Below are positions 45,956-55,036 of a stretch of DNA of 64,000 nt, one piece after another (position 1 is the stretch's first letter; each line of letters opens with the position of its first letter). The stretch comes from Pseudomonas sp. 7SR1. Its GTDB lineage: Bacteria; Pseudomonadota; Gammaproteobacteria; Pseudomonadales; Pseudomonadaceae. The notes below the pieces were generated by a model, which made no database searches, was not told the origin of the DNA, and saw only the letters and a list, made by a program, of their open reading frames with translations. The stretch lies in the NCBI RefSeq assembly GCF_900156465.1, contig NZ_LT707064.1, forward strand, positions 5,595,001 through 5,659,000, given 5' to 3'. The translations under genes and the position numbers were made by a program.

Positions 45956-48370
45956 CTACTCCAGTTGTGCCTCGACCCGGTCCCGCCCGGCCTGCTTGGC
46001 CGCATAGACCCCTGAGTCGGCCCGCAACAGCAACGCATCCGCCCCTTCTCCGGCACGCCAACTGGCAATGCCGAAGCTGGCGGTAATCACACCGACATCC
46101 TCGATGGGCGCATTTCGCAGCCCTTCCCACAACCCGATGGCCAGCGCATGGGCGCTTTCACCGTCGGTATCCGGACACAGCACCACGAACTCTTCCCCAC
46201 CCAGGCGACAGAAGACGTCGGTACGCCGCAGGCGCTGGGTAATGCGAAGGCAGACCGCCTGCAACACCCGATCGCCTACGGCATGGCCGTGCTGGTCGTT
46301 GATGCGTTTGAAGTGGTCGATGTCCAGCATGATGACCGAGAGGTCGCCGGAGCCGCGTTCGACCCGCGTCATTTCCGAAGTCAGGCGCTCTTGGAAATAA
46401 CGCCGGTTGCGGATACCGGTCAGGGCATCGGTCACTGACAGGGCCCGCAGTTCCTCCTCCACGCGCTTGAGATCGGAAATATCCGAGATATAGCCATGCC
46501 AGAGCACGCCACCGCCCGGCAACTGTTCGGGCGTCGCCTCGCCACGCACCCAACGCAGCCCCCGCTGCGGCAGTTGCACCCGATACTCTTCGCGCCAGGG
46601 GCTCAAGGTATCGGCCGAGGTGCGGATCGAAGCCCGGACCCGGGCACTGTCCAACGGATGAATGCGTGAAAATACCGCCTCCGCGTTCTGGACCAGCACA
46701 TCGGGCGCCAGCTCATAAATGTCGCGGATCCCGTCGCTGGCATAAATCACGCTGAAGCTGCCGTTGAAGTCCATCTTGAACTGGTAGATACCGCCGGGGA
46801 CGTGGGCGCTGAGCTTTTTGAGCAGCATATCCCTGGCCGCCAGTGCCTCATGGACACGCTTGCGCTCGGTGATATCGATACAGATCGCCAGGTGGCCGAC
46901 CCACAACCCCTGGTCGTCAAGCATCGGCGTGGCCAGCATGTTCACTGTCAGGTGGCTGCCGTCGCGGCGCACCAGGGTCCACTCACGGGCCTGCTGTCCG
47001 CCACGCTCGCCGCTCTCCAGCAGCATCGCATGGCAGGTGGGTATCGGCTTGCCATAGCGCGAGGCGAGTTGGGCCGCCCGTGCCTGGAGCTCACGCGGAA
47101 CGTGCAGGCTCTCGAGGGTCATGCTCTGCAGGACCTCGCTGCTCTGGTAGCCCAGCATGTGCTCGGCCCCGGCGTTGAACGTGGTGATGACACCTCGCAG
47201 GTCCGTGGCGATGATCGCCACCTGGGTCGCGGCATCCAGCACACCGCGCAGCTGGCTGTGGGTCCCGCGCAGTTCCTGCTCTCGGGCACGCAGTTCCCGG
47301 GTACGTTGTTCCACCAGCGTCAGCGCCCGCTGCCGCTGGCTCACCAATACATAGAGCAGGGCGCTGAGCAGGAAACTGAGCAGGCCGCCCAACACCACCA
47401 GGCTCGATACCGAGGAATGGTTGGCCGACAGGAAGATCCGGCTGGGCCGCAGTTCTACCCGATAGTCTCGATCCCCAAGGCGCAACAGGCGAACCGCCGA
47501 TAAATCGCTGTCACCGGGCGGCTCCGGGGAATCGAACAGCACTTCTTCCCGGACATCGCCGGACAGGTCCAGGACGCGCATGGAGAGGTTTTCATGGTTG
47601 GACGCCGGCAAGCCGACACCCACCAGGCGGCGCATGCTGATGGCAGCCACCACGTAACCGAACGGCTCCCTGGATGCTGCCCTGGTCACCGGGGCAACCA
47701 GCAAGACGCCACGGGCGAAGGCCGGATCGCCTCCCAGCAGATCCAGGGGCTGCGAGACCGCCAGGGCATCGCGCTGGCGCGCCTGTTCAAGGACCGCCCG
47801 ACGCGATGGGTCAGACAATAGATCCAGGCCCAATGGCGAGACGAAGGACGGTTGGCTCTGGATGTACAGGACAGGCACGTACTCGCCCCGTTCGGCAGCG
47901 GGTCGCAAGCCGCCGCTACCATCCGCCTCACGAATGGAAAATGCATCCAGCCCCTCCTCCCGCGCCTGAAGCTCGAACGCCTGCCGCTCGGCCCCGGTCA
48001 CCCGAGGCGCCCAGCCGAAAGCCTGGGTACGGCGCAACAGCGCCTCGGCGTAGCCGTGGAATTCGTCGCTGGAGACGCCCGATGAATTGGCAAAGAAGCG
48101 TCTGAGGCTATCGAGACGCTGCTCCTGGTCCTGGAAGCGTTCCTCGATGCGGCTGAACCGTTCCTCGGCCTGCAGCTCGAAGCGTTGGCGCAGTTGCTGG
48201 TTGAACAGATTGGTCATCGCCCAGGTCAGCAAACCGGTCATGCAGGTGCCCGCCACGAAGACCAGTGAAGCCACCAGCCAGGCCGAGACATCTTCGCTGA
48301 TAAAGCCCAGGATCCTGGGACGTACCGGATGCAATGCCATAACGCCAACTCGAAGAAAGGGGGCAGGCAT
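45956..48370 (-). CDS. Membrane CHASE-PAS-GGDEF diguanylate cyclase
   Basis: An 804-residue sensor cyclase. A first membrane helix (WLVASLVFVAGTCMTGLL, about 30-50), a periplasmic CHASE-type domain (about 50-305, with the YIQSQPSFVSPLGLDLLSDP stretch), and a second helix (LVVLGGLLSFLLSALLYVLV) are followed by two PAS domains and a C-terminal GGDEF domain. GGEEF is intact and an inhibitory RxxD (RRTD) lies five residues before the RLGGEEF motif, so it should make c-di-GMP with product feedback. No EAL domain follows. The start is uncertain: 48370 has a weak CAGGG ribosome site; 48340 is an alternative. Confidence 0.9.
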   Translation of the reverse strand: MPAPFLRVGVMALHPVRPRILGFISEDVSAWLVASLVFVAGTCMTGLLTWAMTNLFNQQLRQRFELQAEERFSRIEERFQDQEQRLDSLRRFFANSSGVSSDEFHGYAEALLRRTQAFGWAPRVTGAERQAFELQAREEGLDAFSIREADGSGGLRPAAERGEYVPVLYIQSQPSFVSPLGLDLLSDPSRRAVLEQARQRDALAVSQPLDLLGGDPAFARGVLLVAPVTRAASREPFGYVVAAISMRRLVGVGLPASNHENLSMRVLDLSGDVREEVLFDSPEPPGDSDLSAVRLLRLGDRDYRVELRPSRIFLSANHSSVSSLVVLGGLLSFLLSALLYVLVSQRQRALTLVEQRTRELRAREQELRGTHSQLRGVLDAATQVAIIATDLRGVITTFNAGAEHMLGYQSSEVLQSMTLESLHVPRELQARAAQLASRYGKPIPTCHAMLLESGERGGQQAREWTLVRRDGSHLTVNMLATPMLDDQGLWVGHLAICIDITERKRVHEALAARDMLLKKLSAHVPGGIYQFKMDFNGSFSVIYASDGIRDIYELAPDVLVQNAEAVFSRIHPLDSARVRASIRTSADTLSPWREEYRVQLPQRGLRWVRGEATPEQLPGGGVLWHGYISDISDLKRVEEELRALSVTDALTGIRNRRYFQERLTSEMTRVERGSGDLSVIMLDIDHFKRINDQHGHAVGDRVLQAVCLRITQRLRRTDVFCRLGGEEFVVLCPDTDGESAHALAIGLWEGLRNAPIEDVGVITASFGIASWRAGEGADALLLRADSGVYAAKQAGRDRVEAQLE

Positions 48371-48483
48371 CGTTACAGCCCTGGCCACAGGCTTAGTTAT
48401 AGCTATTAGCCATCACTTTGACCAGCACTAAAAACGGCTGGAAGCCTTGAATTACAAGGCTTCGTGGATCCAATCCGGAAATT

Positions 48484-50754
48484 TCAACGTGCCATGATCT
48501 TCCAGGCGCGGTGGATTTTTCCGTTGCGGGCGAAATCCGGGTCGATGGTGCTGGCGGTGATTTCCTCCACCGCGTAGCGCTCGCCAAGATTGTCCTCGAG
48601 CTGGAACTTGCGGAAATTGTTGGAGAAGTACAGCACGCCGCCCGGTGCCAGGCGGGCCATGGCCAGATCCAGCAACTGGACATGGTCACGCTGCACGTCG
48701 AACACGCCTTCCATGCGCTTGGAGTTGGAGAAGGTTGGAGGGTCGATGAAGATCAGGTCGTATTCATCGCGGCAGTCCTGCAGCCAGGTCATGACATCGC
48801 CCTGCTCCAGCCGGTTCTTGTCGGAGAAACCGTTGAGGGACAGGTTGCGCCGCGCCCAGTCCAGGTAGGTTTTCGACAGATCGACGCTGGTGGTGCTCCG
48901 GGCACCGCCCTTGGCGGCATGGACGCTGGCGGTGGCGGTGTAGCAGAACAGGTTGAGGAAGCGCTTGCCGGCGGCTTCCTTCTGGATCCGCAGGCGCATC
49001 GGACGATGATCGAGGAACAGGCCGGTGTCCAGGTAGTCGGTGAGGTTGACCAACAGCTTCACGCCTCCCTCGTTGACCTCGGTGAACTTGCCCTGGGTAC
49101 TCTGGCGTTCGTACTGCCGGGTGCCGCTCTGGCGTTCGCGGCGCTTGATCACTACATGACTCTTGTCGATGTTCAACGCCTGGGGAATGGCCGCCAGGGC
49201 ATCGAACAGCCGGGCCGAAGCCTTTTCCGGGTCGATGGACTTGGGCGCGGCGTATTCCTGGACGTGCACCCAGTCGTGATACAGATCGATGGCCATGGAA
49301 TATTCCGGCATGTCGGCATCGTAGACCCGGTAGCAGTCCACGCCTTCGCGCTTGGCCCATTTGCCCAACTGCTTGAGGTTCTTTTGCAGGCGGTTGGCGA
49401 ACATCTGCCCGCCTTCGCTCAACCGGGCCAGTTCGACCACCGGGGCCGGGGCCGGTTTGATCGGGTTGCCGTTCTTGTTGTACTGACGCTCTTGCGGCGT
49501 AGCCGGGGCCTGATCCTGCTCGGCAAGGGCTTGCTCGCGCTCCGCCTGGCGCTGTTCCGGGGTGCGGCGCTCGCCGGTGACGAACTGGTCGGGCAGCACC
49601 TTGATCAGCAGCAATTTGCACGGCAAGGCGCCGTTCCAGAAGGAATACTGCTTGTGGCTGCGGATCCCCATGCGCTTGCCCAGGTCCGGGGCACCGGTGA
49701 ACACCGCCGCCTCCCAGTTCAGGCAAGCCTGGCGCAGACGCTCGCCAAGGTTCTGGTAGAGATACAGCAAGCTGGCCTCGTCGCCCAGGCGCTCGCCATA
49801 GGGCGGGTTGCAGATCACCAGGCCTTTCTGGTTCTGGTCCGGCCGCGGCTCGAACGTGGCGACCTCGCCCTGGTAGATCTTGATCCACTCGCTCAGGCCG
49901 GCACGCTCGACGTTGTTGCGGCCCGGCTGGATCAGTCGTGGATCGGCTTCGTAGCCGCGAATCCACAACGGTGGCCTGGCCAGCCCGGCAGCGGCGCGGG
50001 CGGTGGCTTCTTCATGGAGTTTTTTCCACAACGCCGGCACATGGCCCAGCCACGCAGTGAAGCCCCACTGCTGACGGCGCAGGTTCGGCGCCATGTCGGT
50101 GGCGATCATCCCGGCTTCCACCAGGAACGTGCCCACGCCGCACATGGGGTCGGCCAGCGCCCCGCCTTCGGCGGCGATACGCGGCCACCCGGCCCGGATC
50201 AGAATGGCCGCCGCGAGGTTTTCCTTGAGCGGCGCAGCGCCCTGCTGCAAGCGGTAGCCGCGCTGGTGCAGGCTGTGGCCGGACAGGTCCAGGGAGAGGA
50301 TCGCTTCACCGCGATCCAGGCGCAGGTGGATGCGCAGGTCCGGATTGAGCTTGTCGATGGATGGCCGCTCCCCCGCAGGCGTGCGCAGCTTGTCGACGAT
50401 GGCATCCTTGACCTTCAGCGCGCCGAAGTGGGTGTTATCGATGCCCGAACCATGACCGCTGAACTCCACCGCCAGGGTGCCATCGGCTAGCATGTGATCC
50501 TGCCAGTCTACATCCAGCACGCCGTGGTACAGGTCGTCGGCGCTCTTCATGGCAAAGCGCTTGAGCACCAGCAACACGCGGTTGGCCAGGCGCGACCACA
50601 GGCACAGGCGATAGGCGGTTTCCATGTTGGCCATGCCGCGCACGGCCGAGGTGTGCTCGCGCGCCTCTTCAAGGCCAAGCCCGACGGCTTCCTCGAGCAG
50701 CAGGCCTTCTAGGCCCTTGGGGCAGGTGAGGAAGAGTTCGAAACGATCGGACAT
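48484..50754 (-). CDS. rlmL: Bifunctional 23S rRNA methyltransferase RlmKL
   Basis: A fused methyltransferase of 756 residues that makes m2G2445 (RlmL, N-terminal half) and m7G2069 (RlmK, C-terminal half) in 23S rRNA. A THUMP domain is near residues 45-155. The RlmL domain has PMCGVGTFLVEA and the catalytic NPPYGERLG. The RlmK domain has LNLFCYTATASVHAAKGGA and FIDPPTFSNSKRM. The start MSDRFELFLTCPKGLE matches the family. It neighbours rmf and pyrD, as in P. aeruginosa. Confidence 0.95.
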   Translation of the reverse strand: MSDRFELFLTCPKGLEGLLLEEAVGLGLEEAREHTSAVRGMANMETAYRLCLWSRLANRVLLVLKRFAMKSADDLYHGVLDVDWQDHMLADGTLAVEFSGHGSGIDNTHFGALKVKDAIVDKLRTPAGERPSIDKLNPDLRIHLRLDRGEAILSLDLSGHSLHQRGYRLQQGAAPLKENLAAAILIRAGWPRIAAEGGALADPMCGVGTFLVEAGMIATDMAPNLRRQQWGFTAWLGHVPALWKKLHEEATARAAAGLARPPLWIRGYEADPRLIQPGRNNVERAGLSEWIKIYQGEVATFEPRPDQNQKGLVICNPPYGERLGDEASLLYLYQNLGERLRQACLNWEAAVFTGAPDLGKRMGIRSHKQYSFWNGALPCKLLLIKVLPDQFVTGERRTPEQRQAEREQALAEQDQAPATPQERQYNKNGNPIKPAPAPVVELARLSEGGQMFANRLQKNLKQLGKWAKREGVDCYRVYDADMPEYSMAIDLYHDWVHVQEYAAPKSIDPEKASARLFDALAAIPQALNIDKSHVVIKRRERQSGTRQYERQSTQGKFTEVNEGGVKLLVNLTDYLDTGLFLDHRPMRLRIQKEAAGKRFLNLFCYTATASVHAAKGGARSTTSVDLSKTYLDWARRNLSLNGFSDKNRLEQGDVMTWLQDCRDEYDLIFIDPPTFSNSKRMEGVFDVQRDHVQLLDLAMARLAPGGVLYFSNNFRKFQLEDNLGERYAVEEITASTIDPDFARNGKIHRAWKIMAR

Positions 50755-51209
50755 TGGAATTCCAGAGCCTTTGGCTAAGTGGACAGGCAACGCATTGCCT
50801 GTCGGGTTCAATCAGGTGCTTTTCACCTGGGCCTGCACAGTGGCTTTTCGTACAGGTCCAGAGCACCCGGTGGCACGAGAATGTGCCGTTCCACCCTCGC
50901 CGCTCGGGTTAAAAAAGCTTAGATGCGGGGGCAGATAAAAAATTCTGTGGAACAAATCGGGGAAAACGCGTCCCTTTCGTCGAATAGTACCCGACGGCCG
51001 TACGAGGACATTCTCATTCGCAACAGGATAGCCCCTTCCACGCAGGGCCGATCATACAGGGGTCTTGCTCAAAAGCGGTCAACGAACATCATGTTACTTA
51101 TCTCCCTAACATCTTTATTGTTACGTGCTTATGACAAAACGATCATTCCATCCATGTGACGCTTTGGTTAGAACTCAACACAGGTTGACGTCGCAACGGC
51201 GCCAACACC
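50755..51209. other. Long non-coding stretch between rlmL and rmf
   Basis: 455 bp without a supported gene. A 78-codon open frame at 50923-51159 has no recognisable features or ribosome site. A hairpin around 50870-50896 (GGTGGCAC with GTGCC-GTT-CCACC) lies near the rlmL side. The part 51085-51160 is AT-rich and is the likely location of the rmf promoter. No tRNA or known sRNA was recognised. Confidence 0.5.
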
Positions 51210-51258
51210 TTGGCTCGTCACGCCGGCAACGAGCCGCCAACGGCAGAATGATTCTGCC
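51210..51258 (+). promoter_or_regulatory. Paired hairpins in the rmf 5' leader
   Basis: Two adjacent stems precede rmf: TTGGCTCGT with ACGAGCC-G-CCAA (51210-51240) and GGCAGAAT-G-ATTCTGCC (51242-51258, perfect palindrome). Neither is followed by a T run, so these are leader structures rather than terminators. They may affect stability or translation of rmf mRNA. Confidence 0.5.
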
Positions 51259-51314
51259 CCGGCCTCGATAGAGGTCGACGCTAAGCAACAGTCAACAAGT
51301 GAGGGCAACACCCT

Positions 51315-51530
51315 ATGAGAAGACTTAAGCGTGATCCGTTGGAAAGAGCATTTTTACGCGGTTACCAATATGGCGTTGGTGGTAAATCCCGTGAGCTTTG
51401 CCCCTTTACTCTACCGTCGGTACGTCAAGCCTGGATCAATGGCTGGCGAGAAGGACGTGGCGACAACTGGGACGGTATGACCGGCACTGCGGGTATCCAC
51501 AGACTCAACGAACTTCACGCCGTCGGCTGA
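51315..51530 (+). CDS. rmf: Ribosome modulation factor
   Basis: A 71-residue basic protein that converts 70S ribosomes to inactive 100S dimers in stationary phase. The N-terminus MRRLKRDPLERAFLRGYQYG and the central CPFTLPSVRQAWINGWREGR stretch (given here as PSVRQAWINGWREGR) are diagnostic. GAGGGCAAC provides the ribosome site. It is a single-gene unit with a strong terminator about 90 bp downstream. Location between rlmL and pyrD is conserved in Pseudomonas. Confidence 0.96.
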   Translation: MRRLKRDPLERAFLRGYQYGVGGKSRELCPFTLPSVRQAWINGWREGRGDNWDGMTGTAGIHRLNELHAVG

Positions 51531-51618
51531 CACAGGGCTTAACACTCAAGAACTCGACAATCTGATACTCACAACGATTTAACCACGCGCGTCCCATCCG
51601 GACGGCGGGCTACGGCCC

Positions 51619-51645
51619 AGGGGCTCCTTCGAGGAGCCCTTTTTA
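51619..51645 (+). terminator. Intrinsic terminator after rmf
   Basis: GGGCTCC-TTCGA-GGAGCCC stem followed by TTTTT, about 90 bp past the rmf stop. Confidence 0.92.
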
Positions 51646-51670
51646 ATGCCCGGCTTCCTGTGGCAAACGC

Positions 51671-51712
51671 CCTTGTGGCGAGGGGATCTATCTCCTCGCC
51701 ACGGATAGATCG
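51671..51712. repeat. REP element between rmf and pyrD
   Basis: CTTGTGGCGAGGGGATCTAT and CTCCTCGCCACGG form a GTGGCGAGG-type palindrome. A degenerate related piece (AATCCCTTCGCCGCA) follows near 51725-51742. Confidence 0.8.
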
Positions 51713-51758
51713 ACTCACCACAATAAATCCCTTCGCCGCAGTGGGTTTCAGAGATCAA

Positions 51759-52778
51759 TCAACGCAACGCCGCGATGGCATCCACCGATTCACGAATCAG
51801 CGCCGGGCCTTTGTAGATAAAGCCCGAATAGATCTGCACCAGGCTCGCCCCCGCGGTGATTTTTTCGGCGGCGTGGCGGCCTTCCGTGATCCCGCCCGCG
51901 GCGATGATCGGCAGCCGTCCGGCCAGTTCGGCGGCCAGTACCTTCACCGTATGGGTGCTCTTGTCGCGCACTGGCGCGCCGGACAGCCCGCCCGCCTCGT
52001 CACCGTGCTCCAGCCCCTGGACACCTTCACGCCCCAGCGTCGTGTTGGTGGCGATCACGGCGTCCATTCCGGTCTCCATCAGGGCCTGGGCCACTTGTAC
52101 GGTCTCCTCGTCGCTCATGTCCGGGGCAATCTTGATCGCCAGGGGAACATGCCGGCCATGAATCGTCGCCAGCTCAGCGCGACGCCGGGCCAGGTCGGCC
52201 AACAGCTGCTTGAGCGAGTCACCGAATTGCAGGCTGCGCAGGCCCGGGGTGTTGGGCGAGCTGACGTTGACGGTGACATAGCTGGCGTGGGCGTAGACCT
52301 TGTCCAGGCAGATCAGGTAATCGTCGACGGCACGTTCCACCGGGGTGTCGAAGTTCTTGCCGATATTGATGCCCAGCACGCCCTTGTACTTGGCCGCCGC
52401 CACGCGGGCCAGCAGATGATCGACGCCGAGGTTGTTGAAACCCATGCGGTTGATGATCGCCTCGGCCTGGGGCAGGCGGAAGAGCCGGGGCTTGGGGTTG
52501 CCTGGTTGCGGCCGTGGCGTGACAGTGCCGATTTCCACGAAACCGAATCCCAGTTGCGCGAATCCGTCGATGGCCGCGCCATTCTTGTCCAGCCCTGCCG
52601 CCAGGCCGACGGGGTTGGGGAACTGCAGCCCCATCACGGTCACCGGCAACTTCGCCGGCGCCTTGCACAACAGGCCATTGAGGCCCAGGCGCCCGCCCGC
52701 GCCGATCAGATCCAGGGACAGGTCGTGGGAGGTTTCCGGGGAAAGTTTGAACAGCAGTTCACGGGCCAGGGTGTACAT
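51759..52778 (-). CDS. pyrD: Dihydroorotate dehydrogenase (quinone), class 2
   Basis: Membrane-associated flavoenzyme, 339 residues, oxidising dihydroorotate to orotate with quinone as acceptor in pyrimidine synthesis. The N-terminal amphipathic extension ([20 protein letters not shown]) is the class 2 hallmark. FMN and substrate motifs include [45 protein letters not shown] with the catalytic serine, NTTLGREG, and AAGGITEG. The start at 52778 gives the standard length; the frame is open upstream but unconserved. Confidence 0.96.
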   Translation of the reverse strand: MYTLARELLFKLSPETSHDLSLDLIGAGGRLGLNGLLCKAPAKLPVTVMGLQFPNPVGLAAGLDKNGAAIDGFAQLGFGFVEIGTVTPRPQPGNPKPRLFRLPQAEAIINRMGFNNLGVDHLLARVAAAKYKGVLGINIGKNFDTPVERAVDDYLICLDKVYAHASYVTVNVSSPNTPGLRSLQFGDSLKQLLADLARRRAELATIHGRHVPLAIKIAPDMSDEETVQVAQALMETGMDAVIATNTTLGREGVQGLEHGDEAGGLSGAPVRDKSTHTVKVLAAELAGRLPIIAAGGITEGRHAAEKITAGASLVQIYSGFIYKGPALIRESVDAIAALR

Positions 52779-52866
52779 GGGCGGCTTTGACTCGGGCGAC
52801 AAAATGAGGCGGCGATTATAGCCGCGCAGCGCCGGTTCAGCGAGGCGCCTGCATAAAACAGCACCG

Positions 52867-52883
52867 ATGGCATATGCCTTGCA
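52867..52883 (+). promoter_or_regulatory. Sigma-54 promoter of nasST
   Basis: TGGCATATGCCTTGCA has GG (52869-52870) and GC (52881-52882) separated by exactly 10 bp and a consensus TTGCA -12 element; the -24 element differs from TGGCAC at one base. Predicted start near 52894, five bases before the first leader hairpin. This suggests NtrC-type nitrogen control of nasST. Confidence 0.7.
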
Positions 52884-52898
52884 CCCTTTTCGGTCATC

Positions 52899-52958
52899 GG
52901 CGCTCATACCAACGGCGGAATGAGTGCCACACTGTTTAAAGAGGACAATGGCGTCGTC
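52899..52958 (+). promoter_or_regulatory. NasT (ANTAR)-type RNA leader in front of nasS
   Basis: Two hairpins with six-base loops carrying A1 and G4. P1 (52899-52928) has a 12-bp stem with one A-A mismatch and one G-U pair and the loop AACGGC, identical to the P1 loop before nasA. P2 (52941-52958) is GAGGAC-[AATGGC]-GTCGTC with one G-G mismatch. The 3' arm of P2 lies inside the 5' arm of the terminator at 52951-53000, so P2 and the terminator cannot form together. ANTAR proteins stabilise such hairpins to block termination, so NasT should control its own operon. Confidence 0.75.
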
Positions 52959-53000
52959 ATCCGGCACTGCTCTGGCAGCAGCCCGGGTACGGCGCTTTTT
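52951..53000 (+). terminator. Leader terminator before nasS
   Basis: GCGTCGT-C-ATCCGG pairs with CCGGGT-ACGGCGC over 13 bp with one bulged C, followed by TTTTT; an inner CTGCT/AGCAG stem fills the loop. It ends 20 bp before the nasS start, so it can only work as an attenuator of nasST. Confidence 0.8.
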
Positions 53001-53020
53001 CATGTGGAAGGTGATGCCCG

Positions 53021-54232
53021 ATGAATGAAGTTCCAGCCACTCCCCTGGCCTGGGTCAATGGCAGCGATGCACCGGAAAAAAGCGTGCTCGATCTCGGCTT
53101 CATGGCCCTGAGCGACTGCGCCCCGGTCGTGGTGGCCGCTACCCAGGGGTTCGCCCAACCCTACGGCCTGACCTTGAACCTCAAGCGCCAGGCCTCCTGG
53201 GCCAACTTGCGGGACAAGCTGGTCAGCGGTGAAATCGACGCGGCCCACAGCCTGTACGGCCTGGTCTACGCCGTACACCTGGGTATCGGTGGCGTCGCGC
53301 CGACCGACATGGCCGTACTGATGGGCCTGAACCAGAACGGCCAGAGCATCAACCTTTCCCATGGCCTGCAGGCCCTGGGCGTGACCAGTCCTGAGGCACT
53401 GGAACGCCATGTGCACCAAACTCGCACGAAACTGACCTTCGCCCAGACTTTCCCCACGGGCACCCATGCGATGTGGCTTTATTACTGGCTCGCCGCCCAA
53501 GGCATCCACCCCTTGTCGGACGTCGACAGCGTGGTGGTCCCGCCGCCACAGATGGTCGCCCACCTGCAGGCCGGGCGCATCGATGGCCTCTGCGTCGGCG
53601 AACCCTGGTGTGCCAGCGCGGTGAAGCAGAACCTGGGCTTCACCCTGGCGACCACCCAGACCATCTGGCCCGATCATCCGGAAAAGGTCCTGGGTTGCAC
53701 CCGAGCATTCGTGGAGCAGTACCCCAACACCGCGCGGGCCTTGGTAATGGCTGTCCTCGAAGCCAGCCGATTCATCGAACAGAGTACCGAGAACCGTCGC
53801 AGCACCGCGCAACTGCTGAGCGCGCCCGAGTACCTCGACGCACCGCTGGACTGCATCGAGCCCCGCCTGCTCGGCATCTATGCCGACGGCCTGGGCAACA
53901 GCTGGCAGGATCCCCACGCCATGCGCTTCCACGGCAACGGCGAGGTGAACGTGCCGTACCTGTCCGACGGCATGTGGTTCATGACTCAGTTCCGGCGTTG
54001 GGGCCTGCTGCGCGAAGACCCGGATTACCTCGCCGTGGCGCGGGAGGTCCAACAGCTCGAGTTGTACCATGAGGCCTGTGCGGCGCTGGGCATCGCGTCC
54101 CCACGCCAGGACATGCGCAGCAGCCAGTTGATCGACGGCATCCGCTGGGACGGTTCCGATCCGGCCGGGTATGCCCGTGGCTTCAAACTGCACGCCTTGA
54201 GCGATGCGGCTCCCCTTCTCGCCAGCCGCTGA
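53021..54232 (+). CDS. nasS: Nitrate/nitrite sensor NasS (NrtA/CmpA-like binding protein)
   Basis: A 403-residue protein of the nitrate-binding NrtA/CmpA family but without a signal peptide, the mark of the cytoplasmic sensor NasS. Conserved features include [40 protein letters not shown] (quoted as [19 protein letters not shown]), and [13 protein letters not shown]. In known systems NasS holds NasT inactive until nitrate or nitrite binds. The gene is followed by nasT after 14 bp. The start ATG has AAGGTGAT upstream and lies 20 bp after the leader terminator. Confidence 0.95.
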   Translation: MNEVPATPLAWVNGSDAPEKSVLDLGFMALSDCAPVVVAATQGFAQPYGLTLNLKRQASWANLRDKLVSGEIDAAHSLYGLVYAVHLGIGGVAPTDMAVLMGLNQNGQSINLSHGLQALGVTSPEALERHVHQTRTKLTFAQTFPTGTHAMWLYYWLAAQGIHPLSDVDSVVVPPPQMVAHLQAGRIDGLCVGEPWCASAVKQNLGFTLATTQTIWPDHPEKVLGCTRAFVEQYPNTARALVMAVLEASRFIEQSTENRRSTAQLLSAPEYLDAPLDCIEPRLLGIYADGLGNSWQDPHAMRFHGNGEVNVPYLSDGMWFMTQFRRWGLLREDPDYLAVAREVQQLELYHEACAALGIASPRQDMRSSQLIDGIRWDGSDPAGYARGFKLHALSDAAPLLASR

Positions 54233-54246
54233 CAGGAGCCCCGACC

Positions 54247-54822
54247 ATGTTGCGTATCCTGCTGATCAACGACACCGCGAAAAAGGTCGGGCGCCTCAAG
54301 GCTGCCCTGACGGAGGCCGGATTCGACGTCATCGACGAATCCGGGCTGACCATCGACTTGCCGGAACGCGTCGAAACAGTGCGTCCGGATGTCATCCTGA
54401 TCGATACCGAGTCACCGGGACGAGACGTCATGGAACAAGTGGTGCTGGTCAGCCGCGACCAGCCACGACCGATCGTCATGTTTACCGACGAGCACGACCC
54501 GGATGTGATGCGCCAGGCGATCAAGTCCGGCGTAAGCGCCTATATCGTCGAAGGCATCCACGCCGCGCGCCTGCAGCCGATCCTCGACGTGGCCATGGCC
54601 CGCTTCGAAAGCGACCAGGCCCTGCGGGCCCAGCTCCTGGCACGGGACCAGCAACTGGCCGAACGCAAGCGCATCGAACTGGCCAAGGGCATGCTGATGA
54701 AGATGAAAGCCTGCAATGAGGAACAGGCCTACACCCTGATGCGCCGCCAGGCCATGAGCCGCCAGCAGAAGCTGATCCAGGTGGCGGAGCAGATCATCGC
54801 GATGAATGAGCTGCTGGGCTGA
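54247..54822 (+). CDS. nasT: Transcription antiterminator NasT (ANTAR response regulator)
   Basis: A 191-residue protein with an N-terminal receiver-like domain (about 1-120; IDTESPGRD holds the aspartate position) and a C-terminal ANTAR RNA-binding domain (IELAKGMLMKMKACNEEQAYTLMRR in parts: ELAKGMLMKMKA, EEQAYTLMRR). Freed from NasS by nitrate or nitrite, NasT binds tandem hexaloop hairpins and prevents termination in the leaders of nitrate assimilation genes. Three such leaders are visible in this window, before nasS, nasA and nirB. No separate histidine kinase is needed. Confidence 0.95.
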   Translation: MLRILLINDTAKKVGRLKAALTEAGFDVIDESGLTIDLPERVETVRPDVILIDTESPGRDVMEQVVLVSRDQPRPIVMFTDEHDPDVMRQAIKSGVSAYIVEGIHAARLQPILDVAMARFESDQALRAQLLARDQQLAERKRIELAKGMLMKMKACNEEQAYTLMRRQAMSRQQKLIQVAEQIIAMNELLG

Positions 54823-54844
54823 AAACCTTGAAGCACCTGGCCTG

Positions 54845-54944
54845 GCGCCATCGCAAGCCAGCTCGCTCCCACAGTTGATCCGGGGTATCCACAGATATTG
54901 TGTTCACCCCAGCCCCTCTGTGGGAGCGAGCTGGCTCGCGATAG
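54845..54944. repeat. REPIN between nasT and the nasA promoter
   Basis: Inverted arms CCATCGCAAGCCAGCTCGCT and TGTGGGAGCGAGCTGGCTCG about 48 bp apart. It may help end nasST transcription before the nasA promoter. Confidence 0.88.
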
Positions 54945-54965
54945 TCCTAAGCCCAATCCCTCCTG

Positions 54966-54982
54966 TTGGCACAGATCTCGCT
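54966..54982 (+). promoter_or_regulatory. Sigma-54 promoter of nasA
   Basis: TTGGCACAGATCTCGCT has a consensus TTGGCAC -24 element and GG (54968-54969)-N10-GC (54980-54981) spacing. Predicted start near 54993, four bases before the first hairpin of the leader. No clear NtrC site is visible; the REPIN lies directly upstream. Confidence 0.8.
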
Positions 54983-54996
54983 TAAGCAATCTCACC

Positions 54997-55036
54997 GGTA
55001 GCCAACGGCGGTTGCCCACCTACGACAAAGACGTCG
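54997..55036 (+). promoter_or_regulatory. NasT (ANTAR)-type RNA leader in front of nasA
   Basis: P1 (54997-55016): 7-bp stem GGTAGCC/GGTTGCC with two G-U pairs and loop AACGGC. P2 (55023-55036): stem CGAC/GTCG with loop AAAGAC. Both loops have A1 and G4, the ANTAR recognition pattern. They are 6 nt apart. The 3' arm of P2 overlaps the 5' arm of the following terminator, so antitermination by NasT is expected when nitrate is present. Confidence 0.85.

Noticed and set aside
50870..50886. TGGCACGAGAATGTGC as a sigma-54 promoter
   Set aside because: GG-to-GC spacing is 11 bp instead of 10, and it is better explained as part of a hairpin.
50923..51159. 78-codon open frame upstream of rmf
   Set aside because: No ribosome site or recognisable features; it crosses the AT-rich likely promoter of rmf.
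54965..55006. Long-range pairing GTTGGC with GCCAAC around the nasA promoter
   Set aside because: The left arm is part of the sigma-54 -24 element and lies upstream of the predicted transcript start, so it would not be in the RNA.
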